Shown: positions 49,309 to 60,290, counted from the first letter of the stretch. The stretch is 64,000 bases of DNA from Paraconiothyrium sp. Pb-2020 (GCA_022419385.1 JAJUBI010000001.1:6386001-6450000); one strand, 5' to 3'. Translations and numbers: made by a program. The notes: generated by a model from the letters alone, not told the origin.

Positions 49309-50761
49309 AGGAATGGCAAAACGTTTGGCGAGAGCTTTGTAGTACGTCGTAGAGGAAGCGCGAGCAACGTTGGTAGTTACTACCAATTTCCTCCATCCTA
49401 GATCTGGCTCCCGTGAACATCTAATTGTTTGGCGTACTTGCATACTGGCCGAAATTATAACTCGAATCTCTCGGCCATAGTCCCTCTGGTGAACAGCGGC
49501 GATATACAGTCTCGAAGTATGAATGTGAATATTTAATATAGCGCTAGTAACTCTAGGATATAGGATTCTTTACGTTACATGTCATGTTTTCTACCAACCA
49601 AGTCAACGCGAGCGAGCCCCTCCAGTAAGAGAGTACTATTAGGTATGAATGTGATGTATGCATAGACATAAATCATAAGAGACAAACGTGACTCCTCCCA
49701 ACCGAAGTTCAGACGTGTAGCATGAAGCGACGGACTGAAGTTGTTGAGTACATTTAAGTCAACACTAGAGTACCGTTGATTCGCGTACCTCAAGGTTGCC
49801 CTTTCAAAAAAAGATTGGAATTGCCACTGCAACTCAAAACCGATCCTACAGAATAGGCCAACCGAAGATCGGAATATATAACTAGATGCAGTACAACTGG
49901 AGCGACGCACGACCATTACGAGCTCTGGTGGGGAGTCGTGATCGGGATACCTAGGTATTGTTCGGCACTCCCGCACTTCAAACAGCGCTAGAATTTAGTT
50001 CATCAAACTATAAACAACGCTGGGCTCATGAACGACGCGTTCCCGCTGCAACAGAACTGAGCGAAGGCAATTATAAGGTCGGCGGTCCTTCTCTCGAACG
50101 GCGGATCAACTTTCAGAAGGTCCTCCGCGGTTCCAAGGTTTCACCTCATACACATGACACAGGTCTATCCATCTTATAGCAGCTGTGGCTTAGTATCCGA
50201 AACCCGACCTTGATAGTTCTCTTCCTAATCATCTAGTTGTTTGGTATCACGAACATGGGAAATGTTGAGAACCATAGACACTAGGCCTCAACCAGTCACC
50301 ATCAGCACCCTCGCCAACGAGGGGCACCTCGAGACAAATTCTCCGCCCACATTTTTTTCTCTAGCCTGAAGTGCAATCCCCATCTTCCTACCCACAAAAC
50401 ATTGCCCGCTTTTCCAATCGTGTACCTCCACGACCATCTCTCCGCGCCCTGCCCTTCCCGCCCCACACAATACCGTCCCCAACTCACTCCCAACCCCTAT
50501 TTGAAATCACCAGGCAAATCCGGTATCCACCATCCCAATGACGCACACCGCATCCCACCCCTCCAAACGCCCCCTCCACCCATGCAAACCCCATAATTGC
50601 AAACCCCCGCCACCACACACTCCCTCAATCGCCCACTGGACCCACGCCTCGTACCCACCCGCACAATCCACGCACCGCCACCGCCCCCACCAATGAACGC
50701 TCGCGCACGAAGTCACACGCAGTGCTTCCCGGCGCCGAGTGCACCATTAGCGTTGAGCGAC

Positions 50762-50789
50762 TTGTGCGGGCGCTAGGTCGTCCGCACAA
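50762..50789. promoter_or_regulatory. 8-bp perfect inverted repeat upstream of metallothionein
   Basis: TTGTGCGG (50762-50769) and CCGCACAA (50782-50789) are exact inverted repeats with a 12-base spacer, contained in which is CGG-N12-CCG. It lies 16 bases upstream of the TATA box and about 140 bases before the ATG. The geometry suits a dimeric transcription factor, for instance of the Zn2Cys6 class, and might serve metal-dependent induction. That role is inference. Confidence 0.5.
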
Positions 50790-50804
50790 ACGGCGCAGAG
50801 GGGG

Positions 50805-50811
50805 TATATAA
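50805..50811 (+). promoter_or_regulatory. TATA box of the metallothionein gene
   Basis: TATATAA sits about 120 bases before the ATG at 50932 and is followed by a pyrimidine- and A-rich leader (ctcaaatatctgc... to tatctatatt). A strong consensus TATA box fits a highly inducible small gene. Confidence 0.65.
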
Positions 50812-50931
50812 TGCGTCTACTGGGCTTGCAGAGCGCTTTTATTCATCACTCAAATATCTGCAAACTCGTTTTCAAACCATCTATCTATATTATCAACTGA
50901 GATCTCCGGATTCACAACATATTCAGCAACC

Positions 50932-51060
50932 ATGGGTAACTGCGGATGTGCTTCTTCCGGTACCTGCAACTGTGGGTCGAGCTGCAGCTGCGACTCTTGC
51001 CCTGTATGTACTTTGCACCCGAGCTTTGAGAAGGTTCTGACAGAGTCACAGCATAAATAA
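50932..51060 (+). CDS. Copper metallothionein, 26 residues
   Basis: Exons 50932-51003 and 51052-51060 encode 26 residues with seven Cys in CxC and CxxC spacing (C4, C6, C12, C14, C18, C20, C23). The intron is GTATGT...CACAG, 48 bases; the last exon adds only His-Lys before the stop. Length and cysteine spacing match the classic ascomycete copper metallothioneins such as that of Neurospora crassa, which bind a Cu(I)-thiolate cluster and buffer cytosolic copper. No aromatic residues are present, as usual. The start is fixed by the accATGG context after a long leader. It faces the Ctr copper transporter tail to tail, 540 bases apart. Confidence 0.88.
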   Translation: MGNCGCASSGTCNCGSSCSCDSCPVCTLHPSFEKVLTESQHK

Positions 51061-51599
51061 GGCGTTGGTCGCGACTGGATCTGTTTACGAGGCGGCTGTT
51101 TTGGAGGGTGAGTGCCTTAGTTGCGATCAGGGTGCTAGGGATTAGGGGCTGACGCATGCAGACAAGGTTTTGTGTGATGGTATTACGGGATGAGCATCGG
51201 TAGGTGGAGGTCGGGTTGGAGCGGCGGGTGAAAACTTTTCGATGATACCTTTGCCATTCACTTGCGATGGCTGGGCTCTGCTGGCACCACATAGACATCG
51301 ACTCCAATTTTCATGAATACTCTCCATAACATGGGGACTGGATCGTAACCCCTTGAAGGCCGTTTCCGCCCGTGACATCTTGCCGACAATGTTTCCTGGA
51401 GCCATGCGAGTTCATTGTAGACTCATAAAAGAATAGATAGGTTGTCCCGAGGAAGGCCTCCGGTAGAACCTTACCTAGTTCATAGACGTGTGTCACGCTC
51501 TAGACATTTGCGACGTCGACTTTGTAATGTCTGTCCAAAGTACCTGAAGGCTTGAGCCTGGTAATCTCTAGCTCTTTCCTGTTGTTCCTAACGCTCCTT
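51061..51599. other. Convergent 3' region between metallothionein and Ctr
   Basis: Only 3' flanking sequence of the two copper genes is expected. Minus-strand frames here show no signature. No terminator or RNA gene recognised. Confidence 0.5.
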
Positions 51600-52424
51600 C
51601 TAGCCGCAGCATACCGTCACCTCCTCCTGCATCCGCTCGTTGCTCCCCTGTGACACGTTGAAAGACTCCCAACCGAAGACAAAGTATCCGAGAAACGCGC
51701 CGATGAAGATGCAGATGATGATGTATCCGTTGTAGTACATGGCTAGCAACATGACGAAGTACGCGACTGCAAACTGGAGCATGTGTAGCAAAGCACGAAT
51801 TGCCTGTTGCAGTACGCTGGGTCGGAACGAGCGTGGAGGAACCCCGCGGGTGATAGCGCTCGTGGTGTTCTTGTTCATAGCGTCAGAAGAAGATGGGTTC
51901 GGACCTGGGCTGACTCCTGCGAGGGAACGAGTGTATCGAGCGAGGATGTAGCGGTCGTACTCTTTGCCGGCGCGCCTGAGGAATTCGAGTGAGAGAACGA
52001 GAAGGATAACGCCGATGCAGGAACCAGCAAACATTCCTTTGGAAGTGTTGTGCCAGGTTCTGGAGAGGAAGCCTGGTTGGTATCAGTACACATGGTACCA
52101 AGTTTGTGCAGTGTAATCTTCAGCTCGGCAGTCCGCAGTCCAGTCAGTGACTTACAAGTATCGACGGTATACCAGTTCCACAACATCTAGTACATAGTTT
52201 TAGTCTTTTGCTTGAGAAACGTGGAGGTTACTCACGCTGATCTTGCAAGCGCTCGCTCCGCCGCCGCCCATGTCCATCCCGCCCATGTCCATGCTGGTAG
52301 TGCTCGAGGGTATCGCTGCCGTGCTCGTCGCGGTGCCCATGTCCTGTTCGCACACGCGTCAACGCTCGCCACATTTGCCACGGCGTGGGATTGGACTCAC
52401 CATGCCCGACATTGACATAGCCAT
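51600..52424 (-). CDS. Ctr-family high-affinity copper transporter
   Basis: Exons 52401-52424, 52236-52343, 52156-52186 and 51600-52072 give 211 residues, phases consistent. Seen: a Met-rich extracellular N-terminus (MAMSMSGMDMG, then SMDMGGMDMGGGG) that in this family captures Cu(I); MLWNWYT; a first helix with GMFAGSCIGVILLVLSLEFLR; a cytosolic loop; a second helix LLHMLQFAVAYFVMLLAMYYNGY with the MxxxY-type region; and a third helix IICIFIGAFLGYFVFGWE with the GxxxG trimer-packing motif. The C-terminus ends VTVCCG, a Cys pair as in other Ctr proteins. It should import Cu(I) at the plasma membrane or vacuole as a trimer. The first exon is only eight codons. Confidence 0.9.
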
Positions 52425-53869
52425 TGCGTGGAATATTGTTGGACAGTAATCGCGAGGGCTACAGTGACGGATAGCGAGCCGAGGATATTTGAAGCTGACG
52501 AGGACTGTCGGAACGGATGTAAAGCTGCAAGCCGTTCGTAAAAGATAACGGGAGACAAGCGCGCAGAAATGAGCAAGTTTTGCTCACGGTGCTCAGGTGA
52601 GGTGCAAGAGACGTCTGTCCGGATGCAGTCGTGACAGGTCAAAAGAAGAAGGAACGAAACACTCGATGAAGCCGACCGTGAGGGCGAAAGGGCTCATGTT
52701 ATCAAACAGAGCGACAGAAGCACAGAAGACGATCTGCTTGTAAAAACAGGTGTGATTGCGGTTGCACTGTGCCAGTGTGGAGGCGGACCAACACGCTATC
52801 GTGCGACAACCGCTTGTAATCTGCCATTGGAGAAGGTGGGATTGCTTCGAATGGATCGAACAGCTGTGAGCGGGGATTGTGCTCAGTATAACACTGCGCA
52901 TAATTCCGCTTGAGCAATTGTTCCATGCGACGATGAATCGTGAAGTTTTCTCGCCCGTGCCGGGTAACTTGCGCATATGCACTCACAAGGCGCGATGGCT
53001 TGAGCTATGATCACCCACTAGTCCATTTATGCTACTGAAGGAGCACGATAACATACATATCTTTCAAGCAAAAGCTGACAGAAGCCTACGTTTGCTGTAC
53101 ACAACAAATGTATTCGGTACCGGTAGTGGTTGCCCTGCCATGCAGCGGGCCGCTCGCGCACCAGAGAGAACCACTGGTCAAAGCGGCGGAATCACTTTCA
53201 ATATTGTTCGATTCAGAGACGAGCCACTCGTTTGGTTTCTTGACGATATCGCGATCCCGTTCGATCGGTTTCCTCTCTGCTTGCTCTTGATAAAAAATTT
53301 TTGAACATCTCGGGTTAATTGAAAATTGATCATAGGGACTGTTGATACAAAAGTGGGTTGTCAGGCGGACACCTCCGGCTCAGTGGACATTCTCGACATA
53401 AGGATATTTTCAGATCAAAGTGGATGGCACAGATTCAGAGCTCAAGTCGATCCATCGCGGTAGATGGTTGCTCGTTATATCCTTCATTCCCAGCTAGGGA
53501 GCTCACATAGCGATATATCGGGCATTGCCGTGATCTGAAAGCCCAAAGCGGCTTCAACCACCATCCGTTGGTTTTGTGCAATGGCAAGTCCTGATTGTTT
53601 ATACTATGCGTGATCTGTCTATTCCATGGTGTTTGCCCAATGCCGTGCAAAAGGAACGCCTATCTACATAGACGTCTCCACCGGTGCCCCATGCTCAACG
53701 ATCCGCCGCCATAACTGCTCAATGCCCTCTATAAAATCAAATAGTAGCTGCGTGACCATGTGTAACACTTTCAGGTCCGTAGAGGTGGTGTGGTAGGAGC
53801 TTTGGCCAAGGACTGCATGACTGCGCTCGCCTCATCCAAGACTATCATCACCGACAGTTCGGCTCCTTA
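52425..53869. other. Intergenic region upstream of Ctr
   Basis: About 1.4 kb containing the Ctr promoter and the 3' flank of the RING gene. Several short frames overlap on both strands but none has a family signature. No repeat or RNA gene recognised. Confidence 0.5.
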
Positions 53870-55330
53870 TTATCGGACTGAAGCGTTTGGCCACTCCAAT
53901 TTGGCCTGCATCCAGGCCTCATAATTGTTCCCGAAGCCCCACATGACCTTTTCCTCGTCCCGCTCCTCTAGCTTGCTGCTTAGCACCATTTGCGCCTTCT
54001 TCAAACGCTCCTCGTCCCCACCACCAACTAATAGCTTACCCTTGACCTCAGACTCCAACTCTTTCAGCAGGATTTCTTCACTCACCAGCCCCAGGAGCGC
54101 ATCCCAGCACTCCTCGTCTTCCAACCCTAGCCTATCAGCTAATGAGATGGCCTTCCGATTCTCTTCCACGTGCTGCTGAATGATCTGGGGTGGAGCAGGA
54201 AGCTCCACGCCTTCTATCGCCTTGCGGCAAAGCGGGCAGGTGCGATGTGGATACTTCGCCGGATCCGCAAGCGGGGTCTCCATCCATGTCTCCAGGCAAC
54301 TCTTTCCAATGATATGACCACAATACTTGATCTTGACCGGATAGTCGGAGATGAGGTCCTCAACTGGGAACGAAGCAAAGTCCAAATACGCGTTGCGGCA
54401 GACAGGGCAAGCGCCAGAATCTTCAGATAGTGATTCGTTCAAGGAGGAAATGGGAACTGCGCAGGTGAAGTTGTTCACGTCGACCGACTGCAATTTGTGA
54501 AGGATTCGGTTGCGGATGGCTTCCTCTGACGGGCGCGGTAGTCTACGCTTCTTCTCGTGACGAATGCGGCGGTCTTCCTGCTGTTGTAATCGTGAAAGGG
54601 TGTACCTGTGACTTTCGGCATATTGATAGTGCAGTGCGACGGAGAACGCGTACTCGAGGCTTCCTTCCACGCTTCCATCATGTTCCTCACCTGTAAGAGC
54701 CATATATAAATTCTCCATATCGGTCCAGGTATCCGCAGGCTCCTCGATGGTACGGCCAAAAAGATGATTCATGCCCCCCTTCGATAGATGACGAGTTTGC
54801 AGACTGATGATTTGCAATAGCCAGGATCGCGCCTGCTCCAGTTCTTGTCTTGTTTGCTCCACAGAAACGAAAGTGTTCGGGCGGAAGGTGGTATGAGGAT
54901 TTATGGCTTCCCAACGACCGGAAAGACGTTCGATAGAGCAGTGAATTAGACCTTCCTCGCCGATATCGCAGACGAGCGCCCGGATTTGGGCGAGACGGTT
55001 GAGGCGCCGTTGCACTTGGGTGCGCACTGAGGGCTGTTAGTGATTGCCAACGAACGACAGAAGGTTGGTCCAAAAGCTGCGATACTGCATGATATTCCTC
55101 TATTCGGAACGTGATCAGACCGCTCAGGTGCTGTCTGGGCCCCGGGGAAGGCTGTAACACCTGACTTGATGCTGACAGTGGTCATGTGACAAGTCGCGGA
55201 CTGCGGGCAACTCACCTTCCTCATTTGCAGGCATGCTCTTCGCGCGCGGGAGAGAATCTTCCATGACTGCGGTGGTGGATGTTAAGAGGTCGCTGTGCAA
55301 GGTGGAGTGAAGCGGGGATGGACTGGCCAT
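53870..55330 (-). CDS. RING-finger protein, putative E3 ubiquitin ligase
   Basis: Exons 55216-55330 and 53870-55026 give 423 residues; the intron (189 bases) starts GTGAGT and ends CTCAG, joining NEE to VRTQVQRRLN in phase. Seen: low-complexity N-terminus; a helical, charged middle part (VEQTRQELEQARSWL, SRLQQQEDRRIRHEKKRRL); RING with CPVC (245/248), KYCGH (274/276), SC (282) and TCPLC (302/305); and a Glu/Lys-rich C-terminal helix region. The position usually filled by the fifth zinc ligand (CGHIIGKSC) holds Gly, a pattern I associate with fungal variant RINGs, so seven of eight ligands are visible. It may recruit an E2. Its neighbour on the same strand is an E2-like protein. The long first intron leaves room for an undetected small exon. 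Confidence 0.8.
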
Positions 55331-55891
55331 GCCCAGGTGGTTTGTGGTGGGGCTGTCGACTAGCGAGCCAAGCGCGATGGTGTAGTGAATGCAGGTACCC
55401 GCGGTTGCGACATCATCCACGCGACAGCACACTGCACGTGGCGACTGCAGCCGACCCTCACTGCGCAGTTTCCTAGGAATCTCAGGACTGAAATACCGCT
55501 CAAATTAGCCCCTGATGCGTTGCCACTTCTTCGGGTATAGCACCTCACTTAAAATCGATATACCATACTAAAGATATCTGGCAAAGCGCATCCTCATCGG
55601 GTCATGCTGTTGACAGCTAGCATCGCTTTGGAAATGCACAAAGATTGCACAGAAATACCTAAGATTCCAAACCATCCAAAGCATGGCAGTGATAAAGAAC
55701 AGATGACGGATAAGGTAGACCTGACGATATCATTCAGTAGTGCTTACCCTCTTCTAAAATCTGCTCGTACAACAACAAGGCATAATTTCGAGAGTAAAAT
55801 CGAGTTTTTAATTGTGGGGTAACACGCTGTACTCAAACCCTTGACGTAGCGCTGTGTGTTGCTGATCGAAAGGCAACAAGCGAGGCGTTGA
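55331..55891. other. Short intergenic region between E2-like and RING genes
   Basis: Between two minus-strand genes; the region is upstream of the RING gene and downstream of the E2-like gene. A 72-codon plus-strand frame at 55604-55822 has no signature. AT-rich near 55550-55830. Confidence 0.45.
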
Positions 55892-57121
55892 CTATTCTAG
55901 CATCATACCTGAAAAATCCTTCATCATTCCATCAACCCATTCACGCTCCTGCATGTCTGGCTTTACAACATGCTCAGGAACCTCATCAGCCTCTGATGAT
56001 TGTATGAGCTCAAATCCGAAATCGTTACGCTCGTCTTCGCCCACTGACTCATGCACATACCCTTTCCACCGATATCAAGCACCTCTATCGTAATTGGCTC
56101 TTTCACTGTCTGTCTTTGTGTAGATGTGCACATAGAATGGATCCCTCTTACGTCGCCAATGTGTTGCGCAGAAAACCGCGATACCGGACAGTCCCCATGA
56201 ACATATAGATGACTATCCTCATAGTAGGCAAAAGTCATCTGTTCCCTACCAACTGTCACATGCAGACGCATGTCCCTCGTTCATCGGCTTCCCGTGATAG
56301 AACCATTTCGTCGTACCGTTGGCAAGTTTGCGGGCTGCAGTTGCTGTAACCCCATTCCGTACGAGGATCGTGCCAGGTTTCTTGCCCAACAAGTCGGTTT
56401 TGGAGCTGCTCAGCACGACTGAGAACACAATGCCTGGATGTAAACTGGATAGGTCAACGGCAAATGAATACACCTCCTGAGATCCGCTCTGTAGGTATAT
56501 CGGCTCTGACGTGACAAGTTCAGGACTGCCGGCTACGATTTTTCGAGGAGAGAAAAGACATGTGGCAGGTACCGTGGTCGCTTCGACCAAAGGAATTCGG
56601 GGTACATCCGGCAATTGATCCTTGTATCGCTTATAAGTCCTGGATGCCGAATCTTTAACCGTACGGAGATTCTCCATTGATACATATTCGGGTCGGTCAG
56701 GACCGTATTCCTGTGTAACATAGAAGGAGACGATCGCAGACATCAAGGAGGCGAAGAGTGAGCTGAGAGTGTACTGTGGCTTCCAGGTCCCCCCTTGAGC
56801 TTCTGAACGAAGAATGTCGAAACACATTGTGCTAATCCTGTTGTCCTCCCGGTCAAGAACATACCTGTAAGCATCCACATTGTACCGTCCCGTAGGTGTG
56901 TACAGTTGCACAATCGGCGGCTTCTCGGGGTATTCCTCGGAAATGTAAAAGGTGCCGGCAAGGGTCAGGTGAGCCATGGCCCCGTCGTTCGGCATCATGA
57001 TAAAGTAAAAGCGCGTAGCATCATCTGCAGGATCCGGGGATATCACAGTTCGTAAATTGAAGAAATCAGCATTGGCTTCTTTGATTTCTTTCCAGATTCG
57101 CTGGAAAGTGTTGGGCTTCAT
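55892..57121 (-). CDS. E2 (UBC-fold)-like protein with C-terminal beta domain; possible frame break
   Basis: Seen: from the ATG at 57121 an UBC-like core (FYFIMMPNDGAMAHLTLAGTFY, SEEYPEKPPIVQLYTPTG, ISTMCFDIL, WKPQYTLSSLFASLMSAI); Cys100 is at the catalytic position, but the usual HPN is RYN (79-81). A second domain follows (SEPIYLQSGSQEVYSFAVDL, GTILVRNG) that continues DMRLHVTVGREQ and YYEDSHLYVHGDCPVS only in the frame one base later. Either one extra G at 56274-56276 or a 64-base intron 56253-56316 (GTACGA...ACAG) explains this; I favour the indel because KWFYHGKPMNE looks coding. A last intron 55993-56060 (GTATGT...ATCAG) leads to a 33-residue acidic end finishing at 55892. It could be an active E2, an inactive variant or a decaying gene. 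Confidence 0.65.
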
Positions 57122-58194
57122 CTTGAGTGTAAGAGCGCGAATGGAAATTACTCGTATTAGAGCTCTATGTATACCCGACTATCGCATAGAGCTGAGTCGG
57201 AGTGTTGGTCGTGAGTCACTAGGGCAACTATGACAGGTGAGATCGCTTAGAGGACCTGCGCAAGTATGGGGGTGCATCCTTAAGGCGCAACACGAAGCAC
57301 TAAGGTTTTAGATCGCAAATACGAGGTTGACAGCGTCTTTTCCATCAAGGTGATCGCCTGTCTCGTCGTTAAGTATACACATTGAGAACAACAAAATTCG
57401 TATGGTTGTGCAAAGGGCTGAGTTCGTCTTCGTAGGGCGGTACGATAAGGGAGTACCTAGCTTGTTTCGTAGGGCGCTAGGCAGATTGCACTAACGCCTC
57501 ATTCGGTTGTCTCCAGTCATCGCATAGGTACTCGTATGTCGTGCCACCTCTCGAGTGCATTCATCAATCCTATTCTTTCTGGAATGGAACAATTCCATTG
57601 TACCCAAACCCGAAGCCAGATTTGAGGCCTTTCCGCAGCGACGAATTCGGCATTACCAATACGCATCCTCTTGTCCAGGTAATTAGCGCCGCGCAGCCTT
57701 CAAGACGTGACTGCACGTTAAGATCCACTTCACGCATGCTTTCGTGCGCAATGGGACGTTAGACCTGCAGTGGAGGTACCGAATCGAGGCTGCACCACCC
57801 ACCTGAGTATTGAGCCTTCTTGAATGAGAATACTGATGTCTGTGAGCCGAGAACTCTCGATAATAAGATGGGGAAGAGACGAAAGGGGCGTAAGCATGAG
57901 AGGGAGGAGATGTTCTCCGATGAAAAAGAGAGATATGAGCGTGGGTATGGAAATGGGTACTTGAGGAATGAGTGCGTTCTGTCGAAAGAGGGTGTTGGAG
58001 TTCGATCTTTATGTAGGCATGGGTACAGATTCTGGTGCTGCCAGCGATAGAGATGAAGTTATGAGATATGATTACACCTTGTGGTTGGTTCGGATGGTTA
58101 TGGTGATGGGTGAACTAGTGTGCCAAAGCAGAATGCTGATCCTATTGAGATTCAAGTGTGGTATCATAAGTCCTGAATCTGGCAGTGAAGCCGG
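57122..58194. other. Intergenic region
   Basis: About 1.1 kb between two minus-strand genes. A purine-rich stretch on the plus strand at about 57850-57960 makes a short open frame rich in Arg/Glu/Lys that I do not consider a gene. Nothing else recognised. Confidence 0.5.
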
Positions 58195-58961
58195 CTATGG
58201 TAACGACATCTGATATGCCAGCAAAACGAGCAGAGGGAAAATAAAAGCTCCAAGTGGCACAGAAGTTCCCAAATTGGATGCACTGCCGGTAAAGGCTGAA
58301 GTAGGCGCTGACGTAGTCGTGCTTGGACTTGAAGCCGTTCCATTGTTCGCAGAAGACGTGATTGATGCTGTCGATGCCGCTGTGGTCTCGGATGCCGTAT
58401 TGGGTGTTGCCGAAGCTTTGGTAACATCTGTTACAACAGATGCGGAAGCTGTACTTTGTACATCAGATATCGAACTCTCTACGCTCAATGTCTCCGAGCT
58501 CACTACCCCGGTACTGATAGCCGGCACAGTGCCATCACTCCCCCAAGCCCCTTCATACCCATCGCAAACAAACGCCATGGCTTTGTAGGACCCTCCAGGA
58601 GCAACACAAGTCCCATCCGCATCCGGGCCTGTGGGATTATACAACGCTCCCGGTTCGTAGGAATGTATCAATTCAGCGCAGGTCTCATCGCGGTAAACGT
58701 TGAGGTACGGCCTTGAGCCGTTGTCGCACCACGGACGCTCGTTGAGGATGTATGATTGGAAAGCAACATCCAGAGGCGAAGAAGCACTGTTGTCTACTAT
58801 GGCGCAGAAGTCGCGGCCATGCCCCAGGTATTCATGAAGACTGGATCTGCGCAAGAGGTATCTGAAAAGAGTGTGATATTGCCGATCTTCGAGAGGTTGG
58901 CGGTGACGAAGGGTGCTGCTGTGAGAGCGGCGAGTGCCGCGGAAGCAGCCCAAGACCGCAT
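58195..58961 (-). pseudogene. Secreted Ser/Thr-rich GPI-type protein with a one-base frame break
   Basis: From the ATG at 58961 the frame gives a signal peptide (MRSWAASAALAALTAAPFVT) and NLSKIGNITLFSDTSCADPV, then stops at about 58798. From the overlapping frame the protein continues HGRDFCAIVDNSAS, NERPWCDNGSRPYLNVYRDE, a Ser/Thr/Ala-rich stalk of about 100 residues and a hydrophobic C-terminus (PLGAFIFPLLVLLAYQM) typical of a GPI signal, stop at 58195. One additional base in the G run at 58822-58825 (minus strand TGGGGC) would join them as NTWGHGRDFC, with cysteines spaced as in a small extracellular domain. No splice pair with correct phase was found. Function unknown; a surface or wall protein if intact. 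Confidence 0.65.
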
Positions 58962-60290
58962 CGCAATTTTCACACAGTGAAATAGACGGCACAGTAGAGG
59001 TGTGGACAATGGCACTTGACGCAGATGATCCGATGTCAGGGGTACATCAGGATTGGGGCCAATAAGAAAGGCGCTAACCTGTTCAGGCAAGCTCAACCCA
59101 CAACGACCGAAAATAGAAGATGCTTGCTAAGTCATACCTAGGTAGCTGGAGAAAACCATGATCAGACAAAACTGCGACCGTCCAGACAAGCAGTTCCCAT
59201 GGGCTCCACTGCCTATATCGTACCCATAGATCTTTGACCAGTTGCTATTCGAGCTCCGAGGATGCGCTTTGTCCCGATCACGCTTATGTGACCACTATTT
59301 AGGCTAGGCCCTACCGGGCAATGGCTCATGGAGACTCAATGCAGACCGTCACTATCAGTGTAAGAGCCAGACAGAGACAAAAGCTACGTCTCGTCTTTGA
59401 GCTATCTAGACAAGGTCCTGTGGTCCCTCTCTTACAGCCGGATGCCACAATTTACAGCCAACACGTTCGGCTCAGTCCGGACATGGACCGGGCATCTGTG
59501 CCAATGCTGGTATTGACAAAGTTGCAGATCATAGACTTGAGAATCCACCACTGTACATAATCTCCACACTCAAGGAGTCAATTAGGAACGGATTTCTAGG
59601 ATCTCACTTTACGATAAACAACGGGTATGCTCTACTACTGAACCACCCACGATGCATCCGTGCTTACTTAAGTCGGAAGAGCGACTTGCCATCGATGAGT
59701 TTTGAATATGAACGAGTCGATAGTATCGCGCTACTATCAAACAGCCGGTCGTACTGATTTTACTCCAACTGAGAAGGGTGAGGGCAAATTGTCCATGTCC
59801 GCTGATTGCCAACGACGGTACTTATACCGTAAACTCTTTTTTCAGAAACATAGAACTGTTGCGGCAATCAAGGCGGACTGCACAGATGGAGTATGTGGAC
59901 AAAGACGTGGAAGATGTAGGAGGGTGGAAGTGAGGTGGGTGATGCACAGTTTGACTGCACTCAGTGCTATTAAGCAGCTACATCGCGTACTATAGTTCCA
60001 TCCTAGGCATTACTACTTAACGCTCAACCTCAACAGAACACCAATAAGTCAACACCAAAGCTTTTCCCACGAACGTTGCCTAACAGCACGTGATCAAGAT
60101 GCCGAAAGAAGGCGGACTGCATTGGAACTCTACGAATGTGACGAGAGAATTTCTGTGAATTGGTCTAGTCATGTATATGGCAAAGGCGTAGCAACTTCAA
60201 AGGCCCACATAGGGCAAGATAAGGAATAAGGAACGTCGCTAGGAGAACCCATAAAGGCATCTCGTATAACATGCCACTAGCCTGCTCAAG
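58962..60290. other. Intergenic region
   Basis: About 1.3 kb between two minus-strand genes. Frames on both strands are below 100 codons and have no signatures. No gene, repeat or RNA recognised. Confidence 0.5.

Larger units (their letters stand above)
49309..50931. other. Intergenic region before metallothionein, with C-rich tract
   Basis: No gene is seen. From about 50380 to 50720 the plus strand is strikingly C-rich and G-poor, then a GC-rich promoter with an inverted repeat and TATA box follows. The stretch 49440-49900 is AT-rich and carries only short frames. Confidence 0.55.

Noticed and set aside
57820..58050. A 76-codon plus-strand frame rich in Arg, Glu and Lys
   Set aside because: It arises from a purine-rich tract and has no homologous feel or splice signals.
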